Shown: positions 1 through 10,550, numbered from the stretch's first letter. The stretch is 64,000 nt of DNA from Micromussa lordhowensis (GCA_964020085.1 CAXHUQ010000555.1:62001-126000); one strand, 5' to 3'. Notes: generated from the letters alone by a model not told the origin. Numbers and translations are program-made.

Positions 1-370
1 TTTCAACAAGTTTCCTTGTATATCATGTCAGAAATCGCACAAGGACGGAACTAGGTTTACTATAATTTTAGTAAAATGCTTGAAATATGCGTTTCAGTAA
101 AAAGCAAATTTTCAAAATAAGTCCATGTTTTTATCGAAAAGGCAGTTCTAGTTTTTTTTTATTATTCTGAAGTAATGTAGTTCATCACAGTGCGTCCGAT
201 GAAGATGTTATGTAAAAGATAGAACGAGAAGATTAGAAACTGTTTCTATGACAGTCTTTTTTTATAAAGGCCCTCTTGGGCTTGGGTCTAGTATTTTTTA
301 TATTTTTTGTTTATTTTTTTATTTGTTTTTTCTTGTTCTGCCGCTTTTTATAAAAAAAAGTGCTTATGAC

Positions 371-664
371 ATAACAGCGGTTGTGTAATACTATAATTGT
401 TGAATACACGCTTTTCTTGGACTCTAGTCTAGTTTTTTTTTTAACTGCAGTTGTCTAATAACGTTCTTGCAACTGATCAAACCGTTTTTGCAATACTAGA
501 CTTTTTGAGTGCACGCCTTTCTAGAGCTCTGGTCTAGTTATTTTTTAAGCCTTTTTTCAAAGCTGCAGTTGTATAATAATGTTCTTGTAACTGGATGAAA
601 CATTTATTGTAATACTAGATTTATAGAGTTCACGCCTTTCTGGGACTCTGGTCTAGTTTTTTTT
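371..664. repeat. Degenerate tandem repeat, about 118-bp unit
   Basis: Three diverged head-to-tail copies are visible. Each contains a CTGCAGTTGT-like start, a TAATACTAGA-like middle, a CACGCCTTTCT-like block and ends with GACTCTGGTCTAG followed by a T tract. The first copy is the most eroded. No coding signal was seen. Confidence 0.6.
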
Positions 665-1860
665 TTTGGTTACACAACGTTTGTATCAGAATGTTAAAAA
701 AAATGGAATATCACTGTTGACGCGAAAAATCAATTTGGGAAAGTCACAGACATGTATCACATCGATGCTTAAAACATCGCATCAGCTGATCCTGAAAGAT
801 CGTTGCTTGAAACAACGAACACAAAAGTTCCGGATTGTTAAAAACGTGGCGGGGGATTTCCCAATCAAGCGGCTTTTAGCGCCAAGGGGTGATGCCGCAG
901 AGGTCACAGATGGGCTGATGCAATTTGGGGATGAGCGCTCTGCTCTAATGACCCACGCGAGGAGTGGCGCTTTCAGACACCTTAATATTCGGGGGTGCGG
1001 GTATAAAACTCACTTTTGCAACATGTGAAATTTTAAATAAATATAAGCGCTAATATATCCAAAATGTATGAATCGTTTACTTGCTTACTATATAAGTTAT
1101 TATATACAAAAATTATTGAAATATATAGCACCTTTTAAATATATAACAATAAAGTTACAACTGCACTCCCCCTGCAGAACAAATGTTTATCCCTGATTAT
1201 CCAGACAAGGTTGTAGGGTGCGTGCGATGGCAAGCACTTTACATGTCCTAGTTACAGTACACACGCGAAGGGGGTTTCCAGAGATACTTGCAAATGGCTG
1301 ACTAGTGCAGTGTGGAAAAACCGAATCATTTCACGATTTTTTTTTTAATTTAGAGTTTTTCGTGTTATAAGTCCACTGCTATTATTATCATCATTATTTT
1401 TTTCACAGATATAAGAGTCAGCGTTGCAATTTCTAAATATGCAGATACGGCCCTGTTTCTGAGTAAAATTTACTTCACTGAGTTTTTTTCCCCTATTCAC
1501 TAACGCGATATATATTTTTTTATACAGAATATTAATTTTATAGTTACTATATGTGCATTTCAATTTCTAATCACATAAAATATACGTCATGTAACTGTAT
1601 ACACTGAAAATTAGAAAATAAATCTGTACTTATCAGTCGTTGAAATTTATAATGATCCGTATTTTATTCCTTTATACCGCTGCCATATATATAATAACAC
1701 TTGTAATAATCCGATAACCTGTTGGTAGCGTGAATTGGTTCTGGTGAGACTTCGGGGTACGAACTCAATGTGCGTCTTACCTGGTCAAAGTCTCGGGAAC
1801 AACTGCCCACATGCATCTGGAGAGCATGCGGTTGGGGGAATCCTAGTATGACGTCACGGC
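665..1860. other. No recognisable gene
   Basis: An open frame of about 120 codons at 666-1028 (+) has no recognisable domain and begins inside a T tract, so I do not call it. The segment around 840-1000 is more GC-rich than its surroundings and may be a fragment of an old repeat. The rest is AT-rich and unassigned. Confidence 0.4.
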
Positions 1861-1865
1861 CACAA

Positions 1866-1932
1866 CACTATCACATATGGTAGCCTTATCGGGTTTTTAC
1901 TTATATACAAGACCATTACATATGGTAGACTT
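1866..1932 (-). mobile_element. Solo terminal fragment of the GGTCTTGTATATAAG element family
   Basis: The segment reads TTTTTACTTATATACAAGACC on the plus strand, the reverse complement of the iterated end motif of elements 1 and 2. It is flanked on both sides by copies of ATATGGTAG. It lies about 290 bp outside element 1 with no attached internal sequence, so it looks like the remnant of an independent copy. Confidence 0.5.
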
Positions 1933-1949
1933 GTTTATCATCTACTGCT

Positions 1950-2150
1950 TTGATGTATAATAAGTATAATACAGACTTTGTAAACTTTTATTAAATATAA
2001 ATTCCTTTTATGAATATTAATAAAAATGCGTACGTACGCTGCAGTTCTGCTCCCCCTCCCCCTGTATACGCCATTCATACGCATCGGCCTCCCCCCTCTC
2101 CCCCCACTCCATGCGTACGTACTATATGAATGCCCCCTAAAGGTAGACTT
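1950..2150 (-). repeat. Dispersed repeat with GCGTACGTAC core, copy 1
   Basis: This stretch contains ATGCGTACGTACGCTGCAG, a C-rich middle and a second ATGCGTACGTAC followed by TATGAATGCCCCC. Its reverse complement matches 9790-9960, including the flanking AT-rich part (TTCATnAAAGG and TTTAATAAA). A related, more degraded copy sits at 10030-10132. No coding capacity was recognised. Confidence 0.55.
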
Positions 2151-2217
2151 CTATCGGACTTTCATTATTTTCTATGTTGGAAAGAAGTCAATGAGCCAAG
2201 TAGTGTGTAATTGTCAG

Positions 2218-2502
2218 TTCTGGCTCACTGGTCTTGTATGTAAGGGAAAAAAACTGGCATCAAAAATGTTGAGGGCTACTGGCTCACGTGGTCTTGTATA
2301 TAAGGAAAAAAACTGGCATCCAAAATTTTGAGGATTCTGGGCCACTTGGTCTTGTATATTAGGAAAAAAACTGGCATCCAAAATGTTGAGGATTCTGGGC
2401 CACTTGCTCTTGTATATAAGGAAAAACTGCAGCAAGCTAAATATGCCGCCAAACTTGTCCCTAAGGCTACTGTATCAAATGGTCTTGTATATAAGTAAAA
2501 AG
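2218..2502 (+). repeat. Left terminal iterons of element 1, about 62-bp unit
   Basis: Four head-to-tail units carry GGTCTTGTATnTAAGG, then AAACTGGCATCnAAAAT and GTTGAGG, then GGCCACTT or GGCTCAC. A fifth, variant unit ends with GGTCTTGTATATAAG just before the 15-bp array. Two matching units occur inverted at the right end (8160-8260). Iterated ends could be binding sites for an element-encoded protein; that is inference. Confidence 0.75.
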
Positions 2503-2645
2503 AGGTCCACCTAGGAAAGGTCCACCTAGAAAAGGTCCACCTAGAAAAGGTCCACCTAGAAAAGTTCCACATAGAAAAGGTCCGCCTAGAAAAGGTCCAC
2601 CTAATAGAGGTCCAGCTAAAGAGGTCCAGCTAGAAGAGGTCTAGC
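2503..2645 (+). repeat. 15-bp GGTCCACCTAGAAAA array, left
   Basis: About nine copies of a 15-bp unit are present. The outer ones are near perfect and the inner ones are degraded to GGTCCAGCTAGAAGA. The same array occurs in the opposite orientation at 8000-8150, so it is part of the inverted terminal structure. Neither element 2 nor the 40.3 kb fragment has it. Confidence 0.85.
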
Positions 2646-2698
2646 TAGCAGCAACTAACTAAAACATCAAACGTGTCCCTAAGGGAACAAAAACTGCA

Positions 2699-2834
2699 TG
2701 ACGTCACTAAAGTCAATGACGTCAGTGACGTCATCAGTCAATGGTTTTGGTGTATGGACCTTGGTGTATGGACCTTTGAAACCTCGAAAGCAAGTGACGT
2801 CACACTTTTGTGACGTCACACTTTTGTGACGTCA
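2699..2834. promoter_or_regulatory. Cluster of six TGACGTCA palindromes upstream of the polymerase gene
   Basis: Exact TGACGTCA octamers start at 2699, 2717, 2726, 2795, 2811 and 2827. Between them lies a doubled GGTGTATGGACC. The octamer is the canonical CREB/ATF (cAMP response element) site in animals. The same block (octamers, then GGTCCATACACC) occurs inverted near the right end of element 2 and again at about 40.84 kb. It lies 250 bp upstream of the first polymerase ATG, so a promoter or enhancer role is plausible but is inference. Confidence 0.55.
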
Positions 2835-3088
2835 GATACTAGAGCGATAGCTTGCAGAGGTTTGTGATAGAGTAAGTCTATTGTTTATCCGCTAGATGAC
2901 GCTAGTGATGACGTAATACACATAATATCAGCACTTCAGTGGGCACATTCCTAGCAACACCTCATTTGATGACTTGCATTTGAAGGATACACATGTATTT
3001 AATTGTGCTACTCACAGTCATTGATTCAATATATTTCATAATTGGATACATTGGATAAAATTGGAACGAATTAGAAAGACTTTAAAAT

Positions 3089-6000
3089 ATGGATTTTACA
3101 ACTATTTGCCGTGCAGATTCACCTAGAGGCAAATATTTCTTCACGTTATATGGAGGAGATGATTTCTTACAGCAGAAATATGAAGAATGAAAGAATCATT
3201 TACATTGATGACCAACTTTTATATCTTAGTTATCAAGTGGAGCAAAGAAAAAACAATGAAATGAAACATCTTCAAGGAATGTTGCAATTAATGCAAAAGA
3301 AGAGGATGCATGCTGTGAAAAAGATTTTAAAATCATGTACTATTCACTTGGTAGGTATTCGTGATGTGAAAGCAGCAGTTATGTATGTGAATAAAAAGGA
3401 TACACGTGTTGGAAACATGTCACTCTAGGAAATTTAAAATCGACAAAAGATAAAACAAGCTTTGGTGTGCGCAAAGCAAAGAATTCCAATATTGAATATA
3501 GTGATCTACACAACTTTAATCGTGAAGAAAACATGAAAGAAATGTTTGAAGAAATGGTGGAATCACACAATATTGATGACTCAGTGATAACCGGCGAGGA
3601 TAAACATCAATGTAAAGAAAGGATCACATGTCCAGGCTGCTACGACATCTTTCACACTCCTGAAGACTATGCAGATCATACGTGTACGAATGAGCGACGT
3701 CCTCAACTCGATGATGAACCTCCTACAAAGAAGGCAAAAGACATAATTACATGTCCAGGCTGCAACAAAGTCTTCAACACTTTGGATGACTATGCAGATC
3801 ATCGGTGTGCAAAACCTCCAGCACATGTGGGCAAAGGTAAATATATGCTTTTAACTCTTGGTAAATATATGCTTTTAACTCTTTTAAAAAGTGGTAAATA
3901 CATGCTTTTAAAAAGTGAATAATTATATTATTCTAATACATGCTTTATGTTTTAGGTAGAAAACGTGGCAACCCCGCTGGTGATCCCGCTCCTGGTGAAC
4001 CTGCTCAAAAGAAAGCCCAAGTGGGAAGAGGAAGAAGACAAAGCCTAGGTGGACATGCACAACAAGAAATTTTCAAGCCTGAAAATGACTCTGATTTGCT
4101 ACTGGAAATGCGACAACAGGAAAATCCTATCAGGCAGCATTTGATCGCAAAACTCAACAATGGAATGAAATGGTACATCGTTGTTGAAGCACAGTTCAAG
4201 AAAATGGTTTCAACTGGCCAAGGCACGTTGGAAGAACGTATGCAGAACAACCATCTCAGCACACCAACGTTTAAGGCATTCAATCAACTGGACATTGATA
4301 CCGATTTACCAACCGCGTACAAGAATCTCTTCACCAAGTTTGATGAACAAGAACGTGAAGGATCTGGATGGTATTTGACTAAACTCATTCAGATTGAAGT
4401 ACATACTGCTACCTTATCACCCTTGGTAGCTTCATCTTACATCGAGTTATCAAAGAAAGTAAAGAGGACAAAAGCCGTTCTCAACATCAAAAATGAAGAC
4501 AACATGTGCTTCATCTGGTCCGTGTTGGCTCATCTTCATCCAATGACAGAAAATCCAAACAGAGTGATTAAGTATCAACCGTTTCTCCATCAGTTGAATG
4601 GTGAGGGTATGGATTTTCCAACGCCAGTTCATCAAATTCCCGACTTTGAAAAGAAGAATAATGTGAGCATCAACGTGTTTGGTTGGGAAGAGAAAGAAGT
4701 GGTACCCGTTCAGCTCAGTCGACATGACAACGAGACAGTCATCAACCTCTTGCTAATCAGCGAAGATGACAAGAGACATTACTGCTTAATCAAAAACTTC
4801 AGTCGACTCATGAACTATCGCACGAAACACAAGTGCAAAGTGTTTTACTGCATGAATTGCTTGCATGGGTTTTGTAGGCAAGACCTTTTGGACAAACACC
4901 GTGAAGTCTGTAGCAAGCACAAAGCACAACGACTCTCATTTCCTGAAGACACGGCTGTAAAATTCAAGAGCATTGCCAAGCAGCAAAGAGCTCCTTTCTG
5001 CATATATGCGGACTTTGAATGCTGCACCGTGAAACAAGAAGGGGATAAGTACCAACATCATGAACCAAACAGTTTCGCCTACAAGGTCGTCAGCGAGTAT
5101 GAGCAATGTGATCCAGTGCTTTACCGCGGTGACAATGTTGTTGAAACATTCTTCAATCATATGATCAAAGAATGTGATCGTATTGTAAAACGATTAGAGA
5201 AGATTGAACCAATCGTTATGACCCCTGAGGATGAGAAGGATTTTGATGAAGCTACTCATTGCTACATTTGCGGTTTTGATTTAGGAGCTAATAAGGTGCG
5301 AGATCATGACCATGTGAGCGGAAAATACCGTGGAGCAGCTCATAGTGAATGCAATCTACAGTTTCGCCTCAGAAAAGACCAACAGGGCCAGAAGGATTCA
5401 TTCTACATTCCTGTATTTTTTCACAATTTGAGAGGGTATGACAGTCACATCCTTATGCAAAGTATAGGAAAGTACAAGGACCTGAATCTCAAAGTGATTG
5501 CAAATACTATGGAAAAGTACATCTCGTTTTCCTTGGGTCAACTCAAATTCATCGACTCATATCAATTCATGGGAGCATCCTTGCAGAAATTAGTGACAAA
5601 CCTAGCAGCTGAAGGCAAAGACAAGTTCCAGAATATGATGGCACATGTTCAAAACAGTGAGCAACAAGACTTACTCTTGCGAAAGGGAGTATATCCCTAC
5701 GACTATGTGGATGATGCCTCCAAGTTTGTCAACACACAACTTCCAGCGAAAGAGGACTTTTACAGTCAATTGCAAGAAGAAGGAATCAGTGATGAAGACT
5801 ATGCTCACGCGCAAAAGGTCTGGGATGTATTCCACTGCAACACCTTCGGAGAGTATCATGACCTCTACCTGAAAACAGATGTGCTGTTACTGGCGGATGT
5901 TTTCGAAAATTTCAGAAACGTTTGTCTCACAACGTATGGATTGGATCCTGCACACTACTACACAGCACCTGGATTGTCATGGGACGCTATGTTGAAACAC

Positions 6001-7409
6001 ACACAGGTTCAGCTGGAATTGATTGACGACATTGACATGTACCAGATGGTGGAGAAAGGCATCCGTGGAGGCATTTCAGTTATTACACATAAGTATGCAA
6101 AAGCCAACAACCCCTATGTACCAGGCTACGATGCAAGCAAACCATCCAACTATCAAATGTACTTTGACGCTAACAATCTCTATGGATGGGCAATGTCTCA
6201 GAGTTTGCCAGAATGTGGATTCGCCTGGGTGGATGAACCAGAATCTGTAGACTACATGAATGTCAGTGACGATGCAGAGACAGGATACATCTTAGAAGTG
6301 GATCTGGAGTATCCAGCGGAAATTCATGATGTGCACAACGACTATCCGATGGCTCCTGAGCAAAAGACCATTCTATCAGTGATTTGTCAGAACATAGCCA
6401 AAAGCTAAGAAAAGACTTGGGAATGAAAGGCAAACCGAATGAAAAGCTAATTCCCAACCTCGACAAGAAGGAAAAGTATGTTGTACATTATCGAAATTTG
6501 CAACAATACGTCTCTCACGGCTTGAAAGTCACTAAAGTGCATCGCGTCATCATGTTCCAACAGAGTAAATGGCTAGCTGAGTACATCGATTTGAACACAG
6601 AGAAGAGGAAAGTGGCAAAGAACCCTTTCGAGAAAGACTTTTACAAATTGATGAACAATGCGATTTTCGGCAAAACCATGGAAAATGTTCGAAAACGAAT
6701 CAATGTAGAGCTTGTACACAAGGAGAAGCGATTCAAGAAGCTTGTAGCCAAACCGACCTTTCGCAATTTCAAGATCTTCACTGAGGATTTGACGGCAGTG
6801 CAACTTTTCCAATCAAATCTCCTACTTAACAAACCCATTCAGGTTGGGTTTTCTATTTTGGATCTCAGCAAAACCCTAATGTACGAATTCCACTACGACT
6901 ACATCAAGGAGAAGTACCCAGAGGCAAAACTGCTATTCACTGACACAGATAGCTTGTGCTATGACATTCCCACCGAAGACATCTACAAAGACATGGAACA
7001 GGACGCCCATCTCTTCGATACAAGCGATTATCCAAAGGACCATTTCCTCCATTCCACTGTGAACAAGAAAGTGTTGGGAAAGATGAAAGATGAAACTGCA
7101 GGAGTTCCTATTGATGAGTTTGTTGGACTTCGACCAAAGATGTATAGTTTGCAGTATGGCGGTGGAAAAGAGAAACGTACAGCCAAAGGGATTACGCGTG
7201 CTAATCAGAGGCGAATGAAACATGAGCAATACAAGACCAGTTTATTCCAAGGAAAGGCTACAAGTGTCGTAGGACATATCATCAGAAGTCATGACCATAA
7301 ACTGTATTCCGAGAAAGTACACAAGGTTGCTCTTTCACCATTTGATGACAAGCGCTATGTGAAGAATGATGGAATTACGACGCTAGCTCATGGACACTAC
7401 AGCATATAA
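3089..7409 (+). pseudogene. Zinc-finger, endonuclease VII-containing family B DNA polymerase, frameshifted
   Basis: This is a protein-primed-type DNA polymerase that would replicate the element. The first plausible ATG is at 3089. Two C2HC fingers (CPGC...H...C) lie at about 3629-3690 and 3752-3812. An intron (3837-3955) then joins in frame to a Cys-containing region with the motif FIWSVLAHLHP. Next come a 3'-5' exonuclease (IYADFEC near 5010; HNLRGYD near 5430; YLKTDVLLLADVF near 5870) with an endonuclease VII HNH module (CYICG...VRDHDHV...YRGAAH, 5255-5350) between Exo I and Exo II. The polymerase palm follows: motif A DANNLYGWAM near 6170, motif B NAIFGKTMENVRKR near 6660, motif C TDTD near 6941. 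The stop is at 7407. The reading frame shifts near 3111-3190 and near 3395-3428. A single-base loss at about 6370-6378, between motifs A and B, ends the long frame at 6408. Catalytic motifs are otherwise intact, so the damage looks young or may partly be sequencing error. Confidence 0.85.
3837..3955 (+). other. Spliceosomal intron inside the polymerase gene
   Basis: The donor is AAAG|GTAAAT at 3837 and the acceptor is TTATGTTTTAG|GT ending at 3955. Removing these 119 bp joins the zinc-finger frame to the polymerase frame without a shift, at a Gly codon. Inside, GTAAATATATGCTTTTAA is repeated three times. A spliced intron shows the gene is adapted to nuclear expression. Confidence 0.8.
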
Positions 7410-7489
7410 ATCCTTTCTGCCTTTGCAATCAACAACTAACCGTCAACATCACTGGAGAAGACAATGGAATAGCTCAATTGTAAATAGGA

Positions 7490-7700
7490 TGATTGGTTCA
7501 ATGAATTGTAAATAGGGTGATTAGTTCAATGATTGTAAATATGTTGATTTGTTAAATATGTTGATGTGTTCTAATGAATTGTAAATATATTGATTTGTTA
7601 AATATGTTGATGTGTTATAATGAATTGTTAAATATATTGATGTGTTATAATGAATTGTAAATATGTTGATTTGTTCAATAAAAATAGAAATGAAAGTCAA
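7490..7700 (+). terminator. Repeated 3' untranslated module with AATAAA signal
   Basis: Downstream of the polymerase stop, five or six copies of GAATTGTAAATATgTTGATTTGTT-like units lead to AATAAA at 7677-7682. A T/G-rich stretch (AGTTTTTGTTGC) follows, as expected of a polyadenylation site. The module and the sequence after it (AACAATCTTAACTACAAAC) recur downstream of the unrelated gene of element 2 near 27480-27690, where AATAAA has become GATAAA. Confidence 0.65.
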
Positions 7701-7999
7701 AGTTTTTGTTGCAACATTTTTATTCAACCAACAATCTTAACTACAAACTTAACTACACATATATATACAAGTATTTGACATAATAACTTACTTTTAATCA
7801 CTAACAATAACTCAATCACTTATTTTAAATAGTTAAAAATAACCCAAACACTTGTTTTGACTTATTCCAAATCGCCTAGAAATAACCCAATCACTTATTT
7901 TCACTTACTTCAAATAGCTAAAAAAAGCCAACCACTTACTTTTAAAGCAAAATTTAACTCAAACATTTGTTTTGACTTATTCCAAATCGCTAGAAATAA
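7700..7999 (+). repeat. AT-rich AACCCAATCACTTATTTT repeats of element 1
   Basis: Short, imperfect repeats of the type AAnAACCCAATCACTTATTTTnACTTATTnCAAAT follow the gene. They are shorter and fewer than the matching 42-bp arrays at 28960-29410 and 40293-40680. No coding signal was seen. Confidence 0.6.
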
Positions 8000-8150
8000 C
8001 CTTTTCTAGGTGGACCTTTTCTAGGTGGACCTTTTCTAGGTGGACCTTTTCTAGGTGGACCTTTCTAGGTGGACCTTTTCTAGGTGGACCTTTTCTAGGT
8101 GGACCTTTTCTAGGTGGACCTTTTCTAGGTGGACCTTTTCTAGGTGGACC
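8000..8150 (-). repeat. 15-bp GGTCCACCTAGAAAA array, right
   Basis: Ten or more nearly perfect copies of CTTTTCTAGGTGGAC are present, the inverse of the left array at 2503-2645. One copy is shortened by one base. The higher purity compared with the left array suggests recent expansion. Confidence 0.9.
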
Positions 8151-8260
8151 TTTTTTTTCTTATATACAAGACCATTTTTGTTGTTCCCTCAGGGACAAGT
8201 TTAGCGTCATATTTAGCTTGCTGCCGTTTTTACTTATATACAAGACCAAGTGAGCCAGAA
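8151..8260 (-). repeat. Right terminal iterons of element 1
   Basis: Two CTTATATACAAGACC units occur 68 bp apart. The spacer AGGGACAAGTTTAGCGTCAT...AGCTTGCTGC is the inverse of the spacer at 2430-2470 of the left end. The outer unit ends CAAGACCAAGTGAGCCAGAA, matching the left terminus. Confidence 0.8.
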
Positions 8261-9780
8261 ACCCCCTTTCCCCCCTACTATTAGCTATTATCATTACAAG
8301 TTTGTTTGTGATGGGACGGACAAACAGAAGCCAGATTTATTCCCCGCTGTGCCGTTAAAATGATTCCGAAAAGTCTGCTCAGCTTATGACCTAGTGAAAC
8401 CTTTGACTCAAACTCATTTTGTTTCAAGAGATAATGGGTGTCCCAAAAGATCATCCTTAATTGACATAGAAGTGCACTTATACTTAACCCAAATAGAGAA
8501 AAAAGATACAAAGAAAATGCCTTTTTTTTTGTTCTAAATACATCCTTTCAAGTGTAACTTCCCTACCGTTCTATTTCACTATTTCGAATTAGGTTCATAA
8601 GGTGCGCGCAGAGTAAATTGTGTATTTGTACGAATGCATATTTGTTTTTGTACATTCTGTTGGTGCCACGTATCATATTAAGCCTCGTAGCATGCGTGAG
8701 TGACACATGAATGGTTCGTTATAAAACGTGTATCGCTTATTAGTTTTCAGCACAGTGTCAACGTTTGAGATAATCGCACCTCTGTCACGCAAATTTCGCA
8801 AACACGTTGAATAGACCTGCCACTTTTGTGGCAGATAAAGATCAAGATAAGATCCAACTGCTTCTGCATACATTTACATGAGAACGCAAAAAAAAACGAA
8901 ACGCAAAAAAAAGACGCAAAAGAACGCAAAAACTAAGACACAAAAAGGGGCAAAATAAAAGACGCATATTTTAAAAAAACGGCGAAAAAAGCACAATCGA
9001 TGACGCAAGTTCTTGAAGAACGATGTAAACTTAGCAGTAGGGAGTATACCACATTTAGACTGTTTCACAATTACAATATTCCTTTAATAGTAACACTTCC
9101 TGAGCGTGTGGCCTGTTGTTGGACAAGAGACGATATTTTATTGTTTCATTTCATACAATTTATGACATGTTAAACCATGATTTACAGACCAAATGACGCT
9201 TTGCAACGTCAAACACAACAAACGTGTAAGACTGCACTACACAAATGAATATTTAATAAGATATCCAGCTAAAATTTGTACGTTTTTATATGAAACTGTG
9301 AAATTTGTCTTGACAAATACTATTGGCTCTTCTCTCCAAATTCACCTTACATAAATTCTTGTCCAGGATTAAGCTCACACTTTTCATATTTTATTCATCC
9401 CCCATGACGTCATAGTGCATCTAATGGGTCATCCACTGGTTACAAATTAATCTACGCCAGTCCCTGTGGATATCACAAAACTCGGCTGCAGATAGTCAGA
9501 GTCGGGAAAAGCCCCTTTATTAGGATACAGAGGCCTCATACCGTGCCTCAACATATTTGTGCTTGCTTTGAAAACAATTTGAGACGTCTCCTGAGTAGCA
9601 TTAAGGATTCCTATATATTTGTTATCGTTGGCAATCTAAATTCCGATCACAGTCACCAAACTCCCCTTAGTGGAACCTTAATGAGCTTCAGCTAAATGAA
9701 GAAATGTTTCGGGCAACTATTGCACTGCTTGGAAATGGTACAACAGCCGTTTTCGGTCAATATGAACTTAGCTGAACCAG
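8261..9780. other. No gene; short dispersed repeats and a purine-rich tract
   Basis: I see no supported coding sequence. The part 8740-8840 (CACAGTGTCAACGTTT...AAACACGTT...TGnCACTTTT) is repeated at 10455-10550. A purine-rich GACGCAAAA/GAACGCAAA tract occupies 8880-9005. The open frames on the minus strand across it are a consequence of this simple repeat. Confidence 0.5.
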
Positions 9781-9789
9781 CAACTAGGG

Positions 9790-9960
9790 TCATACGTAAA
9801 GTGCGTACGCATGGAGGGGGTCCAGCTGATGCGTATGCATTGCGTACAGGGGGTAGGGGTGTTAGGGTTGCTGCATATGTGCGCATTTAAAATATATATA
9901 TATATATTCATCAAAGGTATTTACATTTAATAAACTTGATATTATACTTGAATATAAACA
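9790..9960 (+). repeat. Dispersed repeat with GCGTACGTAC core, copy 2
   Basis: This is the inverse copy of 1950-2150. It contains GTGCGTACGCATGGAG, GATGCGTATGCATTGCGTAC, an AGGGGGTAGGGG run and then an AT-rich tail that also matches. Open frames on both strands here are chance products of the repeat. Confidence 0.55.
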
Positions 9961-10029
9961 TACTTGCATACAATGATAACTTGATAAAACGATGCACAAG
10001 CCCTGTGTTATACTTATCATACATCAAAA

Positions 10030-10132
10030 CAAATTGCGGGTGTGCGTACAGGGGGGGGGGGGGGGGGGGTCAAAAATGGGCAAATTCATGCGTACATACA
10101 TGTACTTTATGGATGGCCCCTACATCGACATT
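10030..10132 (-). repeat. Dispersed repeat copy 3 with long poly-G run
   Basis: GTGTGCGTACA is followed by an uninterrupted run of about 19 G and then TCAAAAATGGGCAAATTCATGCGTACATACATGTACTTTATGGATGGCCCC. The flanks match the GCGTACGTAC repeat family. The G run lies where the other copies have mixed G-rich sequence. Confidence 0.5.
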
Positions 10133-10454
10133 GTTATAAAACGGTTCAAGACGATTATTACAACAAGTGATCCATTTTTTAATTTTCACAATATACTTAA
10201 TAATTTGCATTCAGTTTTTTTTTCAGCTGTTCTGCTGTTACCATAATTTGATTTATTATTGTAATAAAAACTTTCAAAATCAAGCAGTGAAACATTGACG
10301 GACGGCTCAATAAACTGCTTCGGAGTGACCACATCTAAGACCATTTATGAAGAAAAATGGAACGTATGGAATAAAGAAAAAAAAAAAAAAAAAACGTGTT
10401 ATATTTTTCCACACAGAATTCTGTTTATCAAAAACACGAATGTTCCGTCGTTGC

Positions 10455-10550
10455 AGAGTTTCAACACAGTGTCAACGTTTTAGAGAATCGCATCTCATTC
10501 ATGCAACCTTTGTAAACACGTTAAATAAATCTGTCACTTTTATGGCTCAA
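10455..10550 (+). repeat. Direct repeat of 8740-8840
   Basis: The blocks CACAGTGTCAACGTTT, AATCGCA, AAACACGTTnAATA and CTGnCACTTTT occur in the same order and spacing as at 8740-8840, 1.7 kb upstream. The unit is short and unassigned. Confidence 0.5.

Larger units (their letters stand above)
2218..8260 (+). mobile_element. Element 1: TIR transposon encoding a family B DNA polymerase
   Basis: The left end reads TTCTGGCTCACTGGTCTTG and the right end is its near-perfect inverse (CAAGACCAAGTGAGCCAGAA). Inside both ends lie iterated GGTCTTGTATATAAG units, then a 15-bp GGTCCACCTAGAAAA array, in inverted orientation relative to one another. Between them are a TGACGTCA cluster, a DNA polymerase B gene with one intron, a poly(A) signal and a 42-bp-type AT-rich repeat. 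At about 6 kb it is far shorter than a typical Polinton/Maverick (15-20 kb). I see no retroviral-type integrase, capsid, ATPase or protease. I could not identify a clear target-site duplication. It may be a reduced relative of Polinton/adintovirus-like elements or a separate protein-primed element family. Confidence 0.8.

Noticed and set aside
666..1028. Open frame of 120 codons on the plus strand
   Set aside because: Starts in a T tract, has no recognisable domain and no splice or promoter context; likely chance or old repeat.
1725..1830. Possible tRNA-like promoter (GGTAGCGTGAATTGG and GGTACGAACTC)
   Set aside because: Box B fits poorly, no poly(A) tail or target duplication; not enough for a SINE or tRNA call.
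7972..8253. Open frame made of Gly/Pro/Phe and Trp/Thr/Phe/Ser/Arg repeats
   Set aside because: It is a direct product of the 15-bp array, which is open in several frames.
2218..8260. Classifying element 1 as a standard Polinton/Maverick
   Set aside because: It is far too short and no integrase, packaging ATPase, protease or capsid frames are visible; only the polymerase type is shared.
8740..10550. CRISPR-like spaced repeats
   Set aside because: Only two copies 1.7 kb apart in an animal genome; no array.
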